DNA of 64,000 nucleotides from an uncultured Peptostreptococcaceae bacterium (GCA_947072565.1 CAMTIM010000082.1:1-64000); one strand, 5' to 3'. Shown: positions 27,689-36,433, numbered from the stretch's first letter. The notes: generated from the letters alone by a model not told the origin. Translations and numbers: made by a program.

Positions 27689-27854
27689 GCTAGATGAGTT
27701 TATAGCAAATACTAAAGCTACATTGGATAATTAGACAGCAGTATTTAGAGATAGAGGATGGATGATATGCAGGATTTGTAGTAGGAATTGGTGGAGAAAT
27801 CCTAAGTGTGAAATTGATAAAATTGATAAGTTAATTAAGAGTATATGTAACTAG
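27681..27854 (+). pseudogene. Short Cys/Trp-containing ORF or gene remnant
   Basis: Directly after the radical SAM gene, a second frame reads RLDEFIANTKATLDN, a stop, then TAVFRDRGW and a 30-codon ORF from an ATG at 27762 containing CRICSRNWWRNPKCE. It has four Cys and a weak GAGG site. It may be a decayed gene or, less likely, a small peptide precursor. I cannot identify a family. Confidence 0.25.
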
Positions 27855-27880
27855 CTAAATAAGAATAAAATCAAAGTACA

Positions 27881-27915
27881 AAGCTCTCAATATATGAGGG
27901 CTTTTATGATATAAT
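27881..27915 (+). terminator. Terminator of the rSAM operon followed by Septu promoter -10
   Basis: AAGCTCTCA pairs with TGAGGGCTT (one G-T pair) around a 5-base loop and runs into CTTTTAT. Directly behind it a TATAAT (27910-27915) is a likely -10 for the PtuA gene. Confidence 0.7.
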
Positions 27916-27939
27916 CAAGATATAAAATGTATACAAAGG

Positions 27940-29175
27940 ATGTGTAGATTATTGAAATTAAAAAGTATAAAATTCAACAATCATAAGATTCTAGGAAATC
28001 TTGAAGTTGGTTTTTTTAATAAAGATAAACAAATTTTAAATACAGTAGTTATAATTGGTGAAAATGGAGCAGGTAAAACAACTTTATTAAGAAGTATATA
28101 TGAACAAATGGATTGGGATCTTAAAAAAAATCAAAAAATAGATCTCAAAATAGATATACAAGCAAGTAAAGAAGAAGTAAAACTAATAGCAGAAACTAAG
28201 TGTATGAGTAGCGAGTCAATGTGGAATGACACAAAAAACAAATTATATGTTAATGAATTTCTAGATGATGTTAAATGTGGAAATAGCCTTAGTTTTGAAG
28301 ATGAAAATAAATCAAAAGTTATTTATATGCCAACAGAAATAAATTTTAATAACTTAAATAGAGTAGATAGAACTTTTAAGTACGGATATAGTTTTTTAAA
28401 TGAAATAAATCAAAACATAGCAAGTGATTTACCATCAGCTATAGCCAATGCTATAAATACTGAGGTATTTAAAAATGAAGATTTACCACCAAAAGATAGT
28501 ATTAAAAAGATATGTAATGATATAAACTCTATATTTGAATGTATGAATATAGGTGTAAAATTTATTGGATTATCTAAAGATGAAGATACAAAACCTTTAT
28601 TCAAAGATAGTATAGGAAACGAATTTGATATAGAAGGTTTATCATCTGGAGAAAAACAATTATTCATAAGAGCATTATCTCTAAAATTTTTAAATGCTAG
28701 CAACTCTATAATACTTATAGACGAGCCTGAAATATCACTACATCCACAGTGGCAAAGAAAGATAATAAAAGTATATGAAAATATAGGACAAGACAATCAA
28801 CTAATAATAGCTACTCATTCTCCTCATGTTGTTGCAGATATAAAATCAGAGCAACTAAGAGTTATAAGAAAAGATGAAAATGGAGTAAGCATAGTTCCTA
28901 ATGAACAAATAGAAGAAACATATTTTCAAACATCTGAATCTATACTTAAATATACTATGGGCTTAGAAAATACGAGAAGTGATGAAGGGCAAGAAAAGTT
29001 TAATAAATTAAAAACTTTACTAAAACAAGATTTATATGATAATGAAGAATTTATAGATATATATAACTATCTAAAAAGTTACTTAGGTGAATTTGATAAA
29101 GATCTTATTGCTATAGATATGGAAAAAGCTAGAAGAAAAAGAAAGAAGGAAAGAGAAGATGCTAAAGGTAGATAA
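27940..29175 (+). CDS. ptuA: Septu ATPase PtuA
   Basis: This 411-residue ABC/SMC-like ATPase is the sensor or motor of a Septu defence system. Walker A is GENGAGKT (40-47), the signature LSSGEKQ is near 234-240, Walker B is IILIDEPEISLHP (Asp261/Glu262) and the H-loop is ATHSPH (His293). The length and the coupled HNH partner are classic for Septu. AAAGGA abuts the ATG chosen here, so a TTG four codons in, with 11-base spacing, is a possible alternative start. The C-terminus ends in a very basic tail, KARRKRKKEREDAKGR, and overlaps ptuB by 17 bases. Confidence 0.87.
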   Translation: MCRLLKLKSIKFNNHKILGNLEVGFFNKDKQILNTVVIIGENGAGKTTLLRSIYEQMDWDLKKNQKIDLKIDIQASKEEVKLIAETKCMSSESMWNDTKNKLYVNEFLDDVKCGNSLSFEDENKSKVIYMPTEINFNNLNRVDRTFKYGYSFLNEINQNIASDLPSAIANAINTEVFKNEDLPPKDSIKKICNDINSIFECMNIGVKFIGLSKDEDTKPLFKDSIGNEFDIEGLSSGEKQLFIRALSLKFLNASNSIILIDEPEISLHPQWQRKIIKVYENIGQDNQLIIATHSPHVVADIKSEQLRVIRKDENGVSIVPNEQIEETYFQTSESILKYTMGLENTRSDEGQEKFNKLKTLLKQDLYDNEEFIDIYNYLKSYLGEFDKDLIAIDMEKARRKRKKEREDAKGR

Positions 29176-29749
29176 GAAATCAGAGCCATCTTTTCTTACT
29201 GATTTTAAGAAAAGGAATAAGCCAAGTGCCTGGGATGATTATAATCAAGCTGATATTAAGCCAAAGTTAAAGGAGTTTATGCTTGAGAATGAACAAGATA
29301 GATACTGTCCTTATTGTGAGGTTTATATAAAAGATGATAAAAGTCATATAGAGCATATAAGACCAAAGGACATATTTCCTAAAGTATTTGATAATCATGA
29401 TAACTTAATGGCTTGTTGTATGAGTCCTAATACATGTGGAGGGTCAAAGGCAAATAAGTATGATGAGAATTTTATAAATCCCGTTATCAAAAATCCTAAA
29501 GAGTATTTAGAATATGATTTATCAAGTGGAGATATAGTTCCTATTCATAGTGAAGGAGAGTACTATGAAATGGCTATGTATACTATAGATTTACTTAATT
29601 TAAATTATAGAAAATTGAGCGATGCAAGAAGATCACTTTCAATAGAACTTAATTATCTTTATGAAGAAAGTGACTTTGATTATTATAAAGATGAATTAAA
29701 GAAATTTCCGAGTTTGATAGATTTTATAAAGGAAGATATATTTGGATAA
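29159..29749 (+). CDS. ptuB: Septu HNH nuclease PtuB
   Basis: This 196-residue HNH nuclease is the Septu effector. The zinc/HNH core is CPYC (50-53), HIEHIRPKDIFP with His66, NLMACCMSPNTCGGSKAN and FINPV. This is the family's usual layout and length. The start codon overlaps the end of ptuA, giving translational coupling. A structured repeat and terminator follow. Identity as the partner of PtuA is strong; the target (phage or plasmid DNA) is known only from other Septu systems. Confidence 0.87.
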   Translation: MLKVDKKSEPSFLTDFKKRNKPSAWDDYNQADIKPKLKEFMLENEQDRYCPYCEVYIKDDKSHIEHIRPKDIFPKVFDNHDNLMACCMSPNTCGGSKANKYDENFINPVIKNPKEYLEYDLSSGDIVPIHSEGEYYEMAMYTIDLLNLNYRKLSDARRSLSIELNYLYEESDFDYYKDELKKFPSLIDFIKEDIFG

Positions 29750-29800
29750 AATAAATAGCTTATGATTTGAAATATTTGTTTTATTAGAAAAATTAATGTG

Positions 29801-29900
29801 ATTTTAATAATTAGCGCATCTAGTGAAGATTAGATGCTCTTTTTAGTATTCAAAAAACTATACAACTTTAAAGAATCGTATTTACTCAACCTATTAAATA
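29801..29900 (+). repeat. Terminator-bearing repeat, copy A
   Basis: GCATCTA pairs with TAGATGC around an 8-base loop, followed by CTCTTTTT, and acts as terminator of the Septu operon. The segment from ATTTTAATAA through AGTATTCAAAAAA to CTTTAAAGAATC is repeated, with changes, at about 34026-34125. Confidence 0.7.
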
Positions 29901-29978
29901 TAAATTTTATGATATAATTACAATGGAAATTTTTACATATTGGTTATAAAGCATTACTAAAAGTTAAAGGGGAATATT

Positions 29979-30126
29979 ATGAAAAATAAAAAAGGGATAT
30001 TATGTACATGCCTATTATTAGGATTAACTGAATCTTAATAGATATTGTATCTAGGAGATGCAAAATTTAACTGGTTTATTATATGTCTTTTAAATTTTGT
30101 TTATTATAGTTTCTTTGGACAAATAT
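29979..30126 (+). pseudogene. Decayed small membrane protein gene
   Basis: A good AAAGGGG site leads to an ATG and the peptide MKNKKGILCTCLLLGLTES, then two adjacent stop codons. The same frame continues ILYLGDAKFNWFIICLL and ends SFFGQI. Joined, it would be a protein of about 48 residues with two hydrophobic segments. Family unknown. Confidence 0.4.
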
Positions 30127-30146
30127 AACTTGGGGAAAATAAAAAA

Positions 30147-30386
30147 ATGGAGTTTATAAATATGAAAAATAAGGAGCAAGATATCATAATAGATATTGAT
30201 TTTTGTGAAGTATGTTTAGATGATAAATATTATCTTGTTAAAGAAGAAGAAAAAACAGATTATGCGAGAGGTAAAGAAATAAAATATACTCGCAAACAGG
30301 CATATTGTACTGAGTGTAATAGCCCTATGTATATATCTAAAATTAATGATGAAAACTTAGATACTTTATATTCTGAAATTAGATAA
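30147..30386 (+). CDS. YgiT/MqsA-type zinc-finger protein, short
   Basis: This 79-residue protein has two Cys pairs, CEVC and CTEC, separated by a strand-rich segment (YARGKEIKYTRKQAY). This is the zinc-binding N-terminal domain seen in MqsA-like antitoxins and their relatives. The C-terminal XRE helix-turn-helix normally fused to it is missing, and no toxin gene is adjacent, so it is probably a remnant or a stand-alone finger. TTGGGGAA precedes the ATG. Confidence 0.6.
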   Translation: MEFINMKNKEQDIIIDIDFCEVCLDDKYYLVKEEEKTDYARGKEIKYTRKQAYCTECNSPMYISKINDENLDTLYSEIR

Positions 30387-30457
30387 ATAGATAAAATAGA
30401 AAATATAGTTAAGTGTTTAGAAGTACATATATTAAATAGTTATACTATCACAAATAA

Positions 30458-30486
30458 AAAGCTAGCCAACATGACTAGCTTTAATT
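30458..30486 (+). terminator. Hairpin after zinc-finger gene
   Basis: A perfect 8-bp stem, AAAGCTAG with CTAGCTTT, has a 9-base loop and is followed by AATTTTA. Confidence 0.7.
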
Positions 30487-31067
30487 TTATGCCACGAAAT
30501 TAGATTTTAAATAATAATATATATTTAAATATAAGCAATACCAACATATATAAGTATTATAAAAATAAAAGTTTTGATTGTCATAAGTGCTAATAATGAA
30601 ATAAAATTAATAAAAAGATATTAAAAGTAGGTGCAATTATGAAAAACAAACTTACAAAACGAGAACAAAGCAATATGTAGGAGCTGTTTCAAATGATAAT
30701 AAAGAAGAACAAAGATTTATACTAAATGTTTTACTTGATACTTCTATAAAGAGTGATAGCTTAAGAAGAGATCATGATAGTGATTTTGAAGCAGAAGTTT
30801 ATGATGAGTTAGCCATTCAACCAGACTCATGCCATTTTCAATTTGTATACGATTACAACAGATCTTCATTTTTTTTACTATTTTTACTAATTTTAAAATA
30901 TAATATAACAAATCCTTAATTTTTCTATTATAATATAATATAACATATTTTTACATAAAAACTTATTTTGTATATAGAAAAAAGGTTTTCTGTTTTCGTG
31001 TCTAATTTATGTATCTATTAAAATATATAAGTATTATGATTTGTATGTTGAAGGAAGGAATAAATAA
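30487..31067 (+). other. Gap with one decayed coding fragment
   Basis: An ATG at 30639 opens MKNKLTKREQSNM and then stops. One base shift later an open frame reads TKQYVGAVSNDNKEEQ and continues to about 30870 through NVLLDTSIKSDS and EVYDELAIQPDSC, then turns into low-complexity Phe/Leu codons. It looks like a frameshifted, truncated gene of unknown family. The last 190 bases are AT-rich and presumably carry the promoter of the kinase downstream; I see no clear operator. Confidence 0.4.
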
Positions 31068-32933
31068 ATGAAAAGCTTAAAGAAAAAAATAATGATACCT
31101 GTATCTTTATTATCCATAATAGGTACTTTGATATTGTCTTTTTTCGTATATAATAAATCTAAAGATATAATAATTAATTACGTTGAACAGTTAACTCAAA
31201 GTAAGGCTGAAAAATTAGCATCTCATGTTGAAGATAATCTAGAAAAATGGAAGTCAAAAGTAAATATGCTTGCTTCACTGGACGCAGCAAAAAATATGGA
31301 TTATGAAGGATTTAAAGAATATCTTTATAATTATGAAGAATTGTATGATAAACAATGTGAGTTGTTTTTTATCAATGATATAAAAGGTGACTATGTATCT
31401 CTTAATGGGGCTAAAGGTAATGTTGCAGATAGAAAATATTTCCATGAAGCTATAGATAGTGGAAATACAATTGTTTCAGAACCTATAATATCAAGAATTA
31501 CCGGAAATCGTATTATTGTTATTGCTTCACCTATTAAAGATGATAATGGAAAGATTATAGGTTTGGTTGGAGTAGATGTAAATCTATCTGCTATTACAGA
31601 TATGATTAATGAGGAAAAACTAGGAACTAGTGGTTATGCATACATGATTAGCAAAGATGGTTTAATAATTTCTCATCCAAATAAGAATTTTATATATAAA
31701 CATAATATATTAAATGATAAAAATAAAGATGTTGTTGATGTGGGTAAAAAAATGATAAATGGAGAAGTAGGAATAAAATATTATGAAGATAATGGTATAA
31801 AAAAAATAGATTCTTATATGCCTATAAAATCCACAGGATGGTCTATAGGAATGAGTGCTAATTATGATGATGAAACTAACAGTATATTGATATTAAGAAA
31901 TTATATGTTATTAATAGGAATTGGTACTATGATTTTAATTTTAGTATTATTAAATTATCTTACGGATAACTTAGTTAAACCTATTAATAAGCTAAAAAGA
32001 CATATGGAAATAGCTACTAAAGGAGATTTATCAGTTGAATGTGATATACATAACGAAGATGAAATAGGTATACTTTCACAAAGTTTTAATAAATTGATAA
32101 AAGAAAATAAAAAACTATTAGAAGAAACAATTGAATATGATAGGTTAAAGACTGAATTTTTCTCTAATATATCTCATGAGTTAAAAACACCACTAAATAT
32201 AATTTTTTCTACAACACAATTATTACCTTTATATACTAAAAATGACAATGAAAACTTTGAAGTTACAAAAATTAATAAACACATAAATATAATGAAGCAA
32301 AATTGTTATAGACTATTAAGATTAGTTAATAATTTAATTGACATTACCAAAATAGATTCTGGATTTACAGAACTGAATTTGAAAAATAAAAATATTGTAG
32401 AAATTATTGAAAATATAACTTTATCTACTGTTGAATATGCAAAAAGTAAGTCAAGAACAATTATATTTGATACAGATGTAGAAGAAAAAATTATAGCTTT
32501 CGATCCAGAACAAATGGAAAGGGTTATTTTAAATCTTATTTCGAATGCTATTAAATTTACAAAACCTAATGATGAAATACAAGTTAAAATTTGTGATGGA
32601 TTAGATAATATTATAATTTCTGTACAAGATACAGGTATAGGAATACCAAAGGAAAAACAGAAAATGATTTTTGAAAGATTTAGGCAAGTTGACTATTTAT
32701 TACATAGAAGACATGAGGGAAGTGGAATAGGTTTGTCTCTTGTTAAATCTTTAATTGAAATGCATGATGGTAAAATTTCTGTTAAGAGTGAATATAAAAA
32801 AGGAACAGCGTTTATTATTGAATTACCTATTAGAACTATTGTTGAAGAAGATGATGTATATATAGTAAATGATTTTTCTGAAAAAAGTAATATAGAAAAA
32901 ATTAACATTGAATTTTCAGATATATATGAATAA
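31068..32933 (+). CDS. Cache-domain sensor histidine kinase (orphan)
   Basis: A membrane sensor kinase of 621 residues. TM1 is near residues 8-27, an extracellular dCache-like domain spans about 35-270 (containing ISRITGNRIIVIASPI, the typical small-ligand pocket segment), and TM2 lies near 278-298. HAMP, HisKA (ISHELKTPLNII) and HATPase (NLISNAIKF, DTGIGI, GSGIGLSL) follow. The C-terminal tail EKINIEFSDIYE matches that of the PAS kinase at the window start. No response regulator is beside it. dCache domains usually bind amino acids or carboxylates; the ligand is not predictable here. AAGGAAGGAA precedes the ATG. Confidence 0.93.
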   Translation: MKSLKKKIMIPVSLLSIIGTLILSFFVYNKSKDIIINYVEQLTQSKAEKLASHVEDNLEKWKSKVNMLASLDAAKNMDYEGFKEYLYNYEELYDKQCELFFINDIKGDYVSLNGAKGNVADRKYFHEAIDSGNTIVSEPIISRITGNRIIVIASPIKDDNGKIIGLVGVDVNLSAITDMINEEKLGTSGYAYMISKDGLIISHPNKNFIYKHNILNDKNKDVVDVGKKMINGEVGIKYYEDNGIKKIDSYMPIKSTGWSIGMSANYDDETNSILILRNYMLLIGIGTMILILVLLNYLTDNLVKPINKLKRHMEIATKGDLSVECDIHNEDEIGILSQSFNKLIKENKKLLEETIEYDRLKTEFFSNISHELKTPLNIIFSTTQLLPLYTKNDNENFEVTKINKHINIMKQNCYRLLRLVNNLIDITKIDSGFTELNLKNKNIVEIIENITLSTVEYAKSKSRTIIFDTDVEEKIIAFDPEQMERVILNLISNAIKFTKPNDEIQVKICDGLDNIIISVQDTGIGIPKEKQKMIFERFRQVDYLLHRRHEGSGIGLSLVKSLIEMHDGKISVKSEYKKGTAFIIELPIRTIVEEDDVYIVNDFSEKSNIEKINIEFSDIYE

Positions 32934-33042
32934 CAATATTAAAGAAATAGGAAGAGATGATATATTTAATTATAGCTATGTTTTAAACAATCTTATTAAG
33001 TAGCTAAATATTGTTCTTAGGGAAGAATTGGAGGGGGTAAAC

Positions 33043-33924
33043 ATGAAAATAACTGAAGGATATATGCCTTTTGAAGGTTTTAAGACCTATTACCGCATAG
33101 TAGGTGAAGCAACAGAAGGAAAGAAACCGTTAGTATTACTTCACGGAGGACCAGGCTCTACACATAATTATTTTGAGGTATTAGACAAGATAGCCGAAAG
33201 TGGTAGACAAGTAATAATGTATGATCAAATTGGCTGTGGAAATTCATTTGTGGAAGGTCATCCTGAGTTATTTAATGCTGATACGTGGATAAAAGAGCTT
33301 ATTGAACTAAGAAGGCATCTAGGACTTGAAGAAATTCATCTACTAGGTCAGTCTTGGGGAGGTATGCAGGCTATTTGGTACGCTATTGAGTATAAGCCAA
33401 AGGGGATTAAGTCATATATTCTTTCATCTACTCTTTCTTCTGCAAAGCTTTGGGAAAAAGAGCAAAAAAGAAGAATATCATATATGAGCGAAGAAAATCA
33501 AAAGGCTTTACTTGATGCAGTAAATACTGGAGATTATTCTAGTAAAGAGTATAATGATGCGTTAGAAAAGTTTATGGAAATGCACTGTGCGGGTAAGGTG
33601 ACTGAAGATTCTGCACAATGCTTAAGAAGACCTAAAAAAGTAGGTTCTGAAGCATATATTGTAGGATGGGGACAGAATGAATTTTCTCCTACAGGTACTC
33701 TTGCTGGATATGAGTTTACAGACAGGCTACATGAAATACAGGAACCTTGTTTAATAACTAGTGGAGCGAGAGATTTATGCTCGCCATATATTGCAAAAAC
33801 TATGTATGACAGAATTTCTAATAGTAAATGGGAACTATTTGAATATTCAAGACATATGCCATTTGTTGAAGAAAATGATAAATATATAGAAGTTCTAACT
33901 AAATGGTTAGATGAGAATGATTAA
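33043..33924 (+). CDS. Proline iminopeptidase-like alpha/beta hydrolase
   Basis: A cytosolic serine hydrolase of 293 residues that probably removes N-terminal Pro or other residues from small peptides. It has the oxyanion motif LLHGGPGSTHNYF, the nucleophile elbow GQSWGG (Ser), an ARDLCSP segment with the Asp, and SRHMPFVE with the His. These match the PIP/tricorn-interacting F1 family. TTG 15 bases upstream is in frame, but GGAGGGGG falls inside that extension and serves the ATG chosen. It stands alone. Confidence 0.9.
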   Translation: MKITEGYMPFEGFKTYYRIVGEATEGKKPLVLLHGGPGSTHNYFEVLDKIAESGRQVIMYDQIGCGNSFVEGHPELFNADTWIKELIELRRHLGLEEIHLLGQSWGGMQAIWYAIEYKPKGIKSYILSSTLSSAKLWEKEQKRRISYMSEENQKALLDAVNTGDYSSKEYNDALEKFMEMHCAGKVTEDSAQCLRRPKKVGSEAYIVGWGQNEFSPTGTLAGYEFTDRLHEIQEPCLITSGARDLCSPYIAKTMYDRISNSKWELFEYSRHMPFVEENDKYIEVLTKWLDEND

Positions 33925-34025
33925 AATTATATAAATTCACCAAAAGGTATTGATTAAAAAGTCAATATATTCACAATTATTAATAAGAGAAGGATTAGCA
34001 ATGCACTTTGATAAACAGCATTGTG

Positions 34026-34125
34026 ATTTTAATAAGTAGGGTATCTAGTGAAAGATTAGATACCCTTTTTTAGTATTCAAAAAATATCCGTTTTAGTGTA
34101 CACCTTTAAAGAATCATATTAGCAA
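34026..34125 (+). repeat. Terminator-bearing repeat, copy B
   Basis: GGGTATCTA pairs perfectly with TAGATACCC and runs into six T residues. The surrounding sequence matches copy A at about 29801-29900, with a paired C-G to T-A change in the stem, so the hairpin is conserved. The rest of the 367-base gap before the nitroreductase is AT-rich without a gene. Confidence 0.7.
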
Positions 34126-34291
34126 CTAAATATAGTTGTACAAATGATAAACAATCTATATATGTTGAATTAACCAAAGGTGCATTATATTAGAAAAGTT
34201 TATGGTTAAAATAACTGTAATAAATTTTATAATATAATAATTAATTGAGAGATTACTAGATAATAAAATTATATTTATGGAGGAATCAAAA

Positions 34292-34858
34292 ATGAATGAA
34301 ACTATGAAAATAATATTAAACAGAAGAAGTACAAGAGTATTTGAAAAAGGAAAGTTAAATGAAGAGGATATAAAAACAATAGTACAAGCAGGCATATATT
34401 CACCAAGTTCAATGAACCAACAACCATGGCATTTTTCAGTTATACAAAATACAGAATTACTTGATGAATTAAGTTTTGAATCAAAAGAAACAGCAAAAAA
34501 ATCTGACAATGAATACATTAACAAATTAGCACATAATGAAAAATTTCACATATTCTACAATGCCCCAGTAGCGATAGTAGTCTCAGTAAAAGAAGATGCA
34601 TTTGAAGGAAAAGTAGACTGTGCAGCAGCTATTCAAAATATGTTATTAGCAGCTGAATCATTAGATATAGGTTCATGTTGGATAGGATTTATATCATTAT
34701 TATTTAGCATGGATCCCAAAAAATCTATAGAATATGAAAAAAGATTAGGAATACCACAAGGATATAAACCATTACATGCAGTTGCTTTAGGTAAAAAGAA
34801 AAACAACAATATAAAAGCACCAGCAAGAAAAGAAAATACAGTTAATTATGTAAAATAA
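34292..34858 (+). CDS. Nitroreductase-family flavoprotein
   Basis: A 188-residue FMN-dependent oxidoreductase. The N-terminus has NRRSTRVFEKGKL and SPSSMNQQPWHF, the FMN-binding signature. DCAAAIQNMLLAAESLDIGS with CWIGF forms the dimer/flavin core, and the C-terminal ALGKKK is typical. The substrate is not predictable; relatives reduce nitroaromatics, quinones or NAD(P)H-linked acceptors. The upstream in-frame ATG overlaps the GGAGG ribosome site, so the second ATG is used. Confidence 0.92.
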   Translation: MNETMKIILNRRSTRVFEKGKLNEEDIKTIVQAGIYSPSSMNQQPWHFSVIQNTELLDELSFESKETAKKSDNEYINKLAHNEKFHIFYNAPVAIVVSVKEDAFEGKVDCAAAIQNMLLAAESLDIGSCWIGFISLLFSMDPKKSIEYEKRLGIPQGYKPLHAVALGKKKNNNIKAPARKENTVNYVK

Positions 34859-34950
34859 ATATAAACGTTTAAGCAAATATTAACATTCTTAAAATACATA
34901 TCATAATATATATAGCAATATGTACCTATTAAAATATAAGGAGGAACATT

Positions 34951-35454
34951 ATGGCTAATTCTTGTCCACAGTATGATGTTAAAACAATATTTGCTGGATA
35001 CAACCAATCCGTACCAGATGCTCGTGCAAGATTAAGAGGAGGTCCACTAGCACCTTGTATAAAAGGATCTATATATCTATATCAACTAAACGGTGGGGTA
35101 TATGTAACGGCAGTTATAACAGGAATTCCTAACATAAATAACCAAGCTAGCTCATTTCATGGACTACATATTCATGAAGTTGGGGACTGTTCTGTAGGAG
35201 ATGAAAAGGATCCATTTACTTCTGCAAAATCTCATTATAATCCTACTAATACTAAACATCCTATGCATGCAGGTGATTTACCACCGATATTGTCTGCTAA
35301 TGGAGTAGCTATGCTCACTACATTTACTAATAGATTTACGGTAGATGAGGTTATTGGTAAAGCTTTTATACTTCATGAAGGGTATGATGATTTTACTTCA
35401 CAGCCTTCAGGAAATGCAGGTCATAGATGGGCTTGTGGAGTTATTACAAAATAA
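34951..35454 (+). CDS. Cu/Zn superoxide dismutase-like protein
   Basis: A 167-residue protein of the Cu/Zn SOD fold, which converts superoxide to peroxide and oxygen. The metal-site pattern is present: HGLHIHEVGDC (two Cu His), SHYNPTNTKHP (bridging His region), MHAGDLPPI (Zn His and nearby Asp), ILHEGYDDF (Cu His) and GNAGHRWACGVI (active-site Arg and disulfide Cys). No signal peptide or lipobox is seen, unlike most bacterial periplasmic SodC. GGAGG precedes the ATG. The family is unusual for an anaerobe; related proteins occur in spore-formers. Confidence 0.87.
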   Translation: MANSCPQYDVKTIFAGYNQSVPDARARLRGGPLAPCIKGSIYLYQLNGGVYVTAVITGIPNINNQASSFHGLHIHEVGDCSVGDEKDPFTSAKSHYNPTNTKHPMHAGDLPPILSANGVAMLTTFTNRFTVDEVIGKAFILHEGYDDFTSQPSGNAGHRWACGVITK

Positions 35455-35511
35455 TTGAATAAAGTAAATAGTTTTAGATATATAAAGTGTAGCAACTATT
35501 ATTTAATGGTT

Positions 35512-35586
35512 AAATTATTTCAAGAGAAATCTAGTAAAATAGCAAGTGCTATTCTACTAGATTTCTCTTGAAATAATTTTTTTATT
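35512..35586. terminator. 25-bp perfect hairpin overlapping the DUF2812 3' end
   Basis: Arms of 25 bases (beginning AAATTATTTCAAGAGAAATC) pair perfectly. An inner AATAGCA/TGCTATT extends the stem almost to the loop. On the plus strand it ends in a seven-T tract and would terminate the SOD transcript. It also covers the last 20 codons of the DUF2812 gene on the minus strand. Confidence 0.85.
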
Positions 35587-36083
35587 TGAATAGCATATTT
35601 AGTGCAAGTAACAATACAAGCAAGGATTGCTAAAGGATTACATATAAGTGGAAATGACAAATTAAAAATATATGGACCTCTAGAGCCAGGTGGCGAAGTA
35701 AGACAATTTGTTATCATGACAGTACTAAAAATAGATATTATGATTAAAGCACCTATAAGTTTTTTATATTGTTTAATTTTTGAAGATGGGTCAGTAAAAA
35801 TCTCGAATTTTTTACCATCATTATCTTTTTCAAAATAAAACCATCCAAATTGAGAATTAATTAATCTAATATTAAGGTTATTTAAAAAATCTATGTAATC
35901 TTCATCTTCTGCTTTTGAAATAAAACTTCTTTTTTCTACCTGATAAATATACTTATTAGGTTCACATACCTCAAATACATATGAAAAACAGTTTTTATTT
36001 GTTAGCCTGTATCCATTAGATGACATTTCATTTAACCATTTTATTTCTTTTTCAATATTAAAAAAAATTCTGCTTTTAGTCAA
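35520..36083 (-). CDS. DUF2812 membrane protein (PadR partner)
   Basis: A 187-residue protein. Residues 1-115 are the DUF2812 domain (EIKWLNEMSSNGYRL, YIYQVEKRSF, FGWFYFEKDNDGKKFEIF), followed by two hydrophobic segments at about 127-148 and 158-178. DUF2812 proteins are commonly coded beside a PadR regulator and may sense or regulate membrane stress; the mechanism is unknown. It lies 5 bases after the PadR gene, in one operon. The final codons are formed by the arm of a long terminator hairpin, so the C-terminus may not be ancestral. Confidence 0.87.
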   Translation of the reverse strand: MTKSRIFFNIEKEIKWLNEMSSNGYRLTNKNCFSYVFEVCEPNKYIYQVEKRSFISKAEDEDYIDFLNNLNIRLINSQFGWFYFEKDNDGKKFEIFTDPSSKIKQYKKLIGALIIISIFSTVMITNCLTSPPGSRGPYIFNLSFPLICNPLAILACIVTCTKYAIQIKKLFQEKSSRIALAILLDFS

Positions 36084-36088
36084 AGTTA

Positions 36089-36412
36089 TTACCCCATTTC
36101 AATTATTTTATTAGCAGTACTTAATACATCGTTTAGACGTTTTAATTCACTTTCAACTACTGATTTGCCTAAATCGGTTATAAGATAAATCTTCTTTTTT
36201 TTGTTACCTTCTTCTTTGATAAGTTCTATCCAACCTTTTTTGCTTAATGTAGTTATAGCTCCGTATAGGGTTCCTGCTCCTAAAGATAGTCGACCATTGG
36301 TTTCTTCCTCAACAAATTGCATTACCCCATAGCCATGGTTAGGAGTGTATAGTGATAATAATATATATAATGTTACTTCTGTTAGAGCTATATTCTTTAC
36401 ATTCTCTTTCAA
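36089..36412 (-). CDS. PadR-family transcriptional regulator
   Basis: A 107-residue repressor with the PadR winged-helix pattern: LTEVTLYILLSLYTPNHGYGVMQFV is split here as the recognition region (LTEVTLYILLSL, then HGYGVMQFVEEE), followed by LGAGTLYGAITTLSKKGWI and a C-terminal dimerisation helix. It lies upstream of the DUF2812 gene on the same transcript and has a long dyad across its own promoter, implying autorepression. A GGAGG site precedes the start. Confidence 0.93.
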   Translation of the reverse strand: MKENVKNIALTEVTLYILLSLYTPNHGYGVMQFVEEETNGRLSLGAGTLYGAITTLSKKGWIELIKEEGNKKKKIYLITDLGKSVVESELKRLNDVLSTANKIIEMG

Positions 36413-36433
36413 AAATTTAACCTCCTTTATGTT

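Noticed and set aside
28410-28796. A 128-codon open frame on the minus strand
   Set aside because: It is antisense to the conserved ATPase core of ptuA, which is clearly coding.
35602-35838. A 78-codon plus-strand open frame
   Set aside because: It lies antisense to the DUF2812 gene, which has clear family motifs and an upstream PadR partner.
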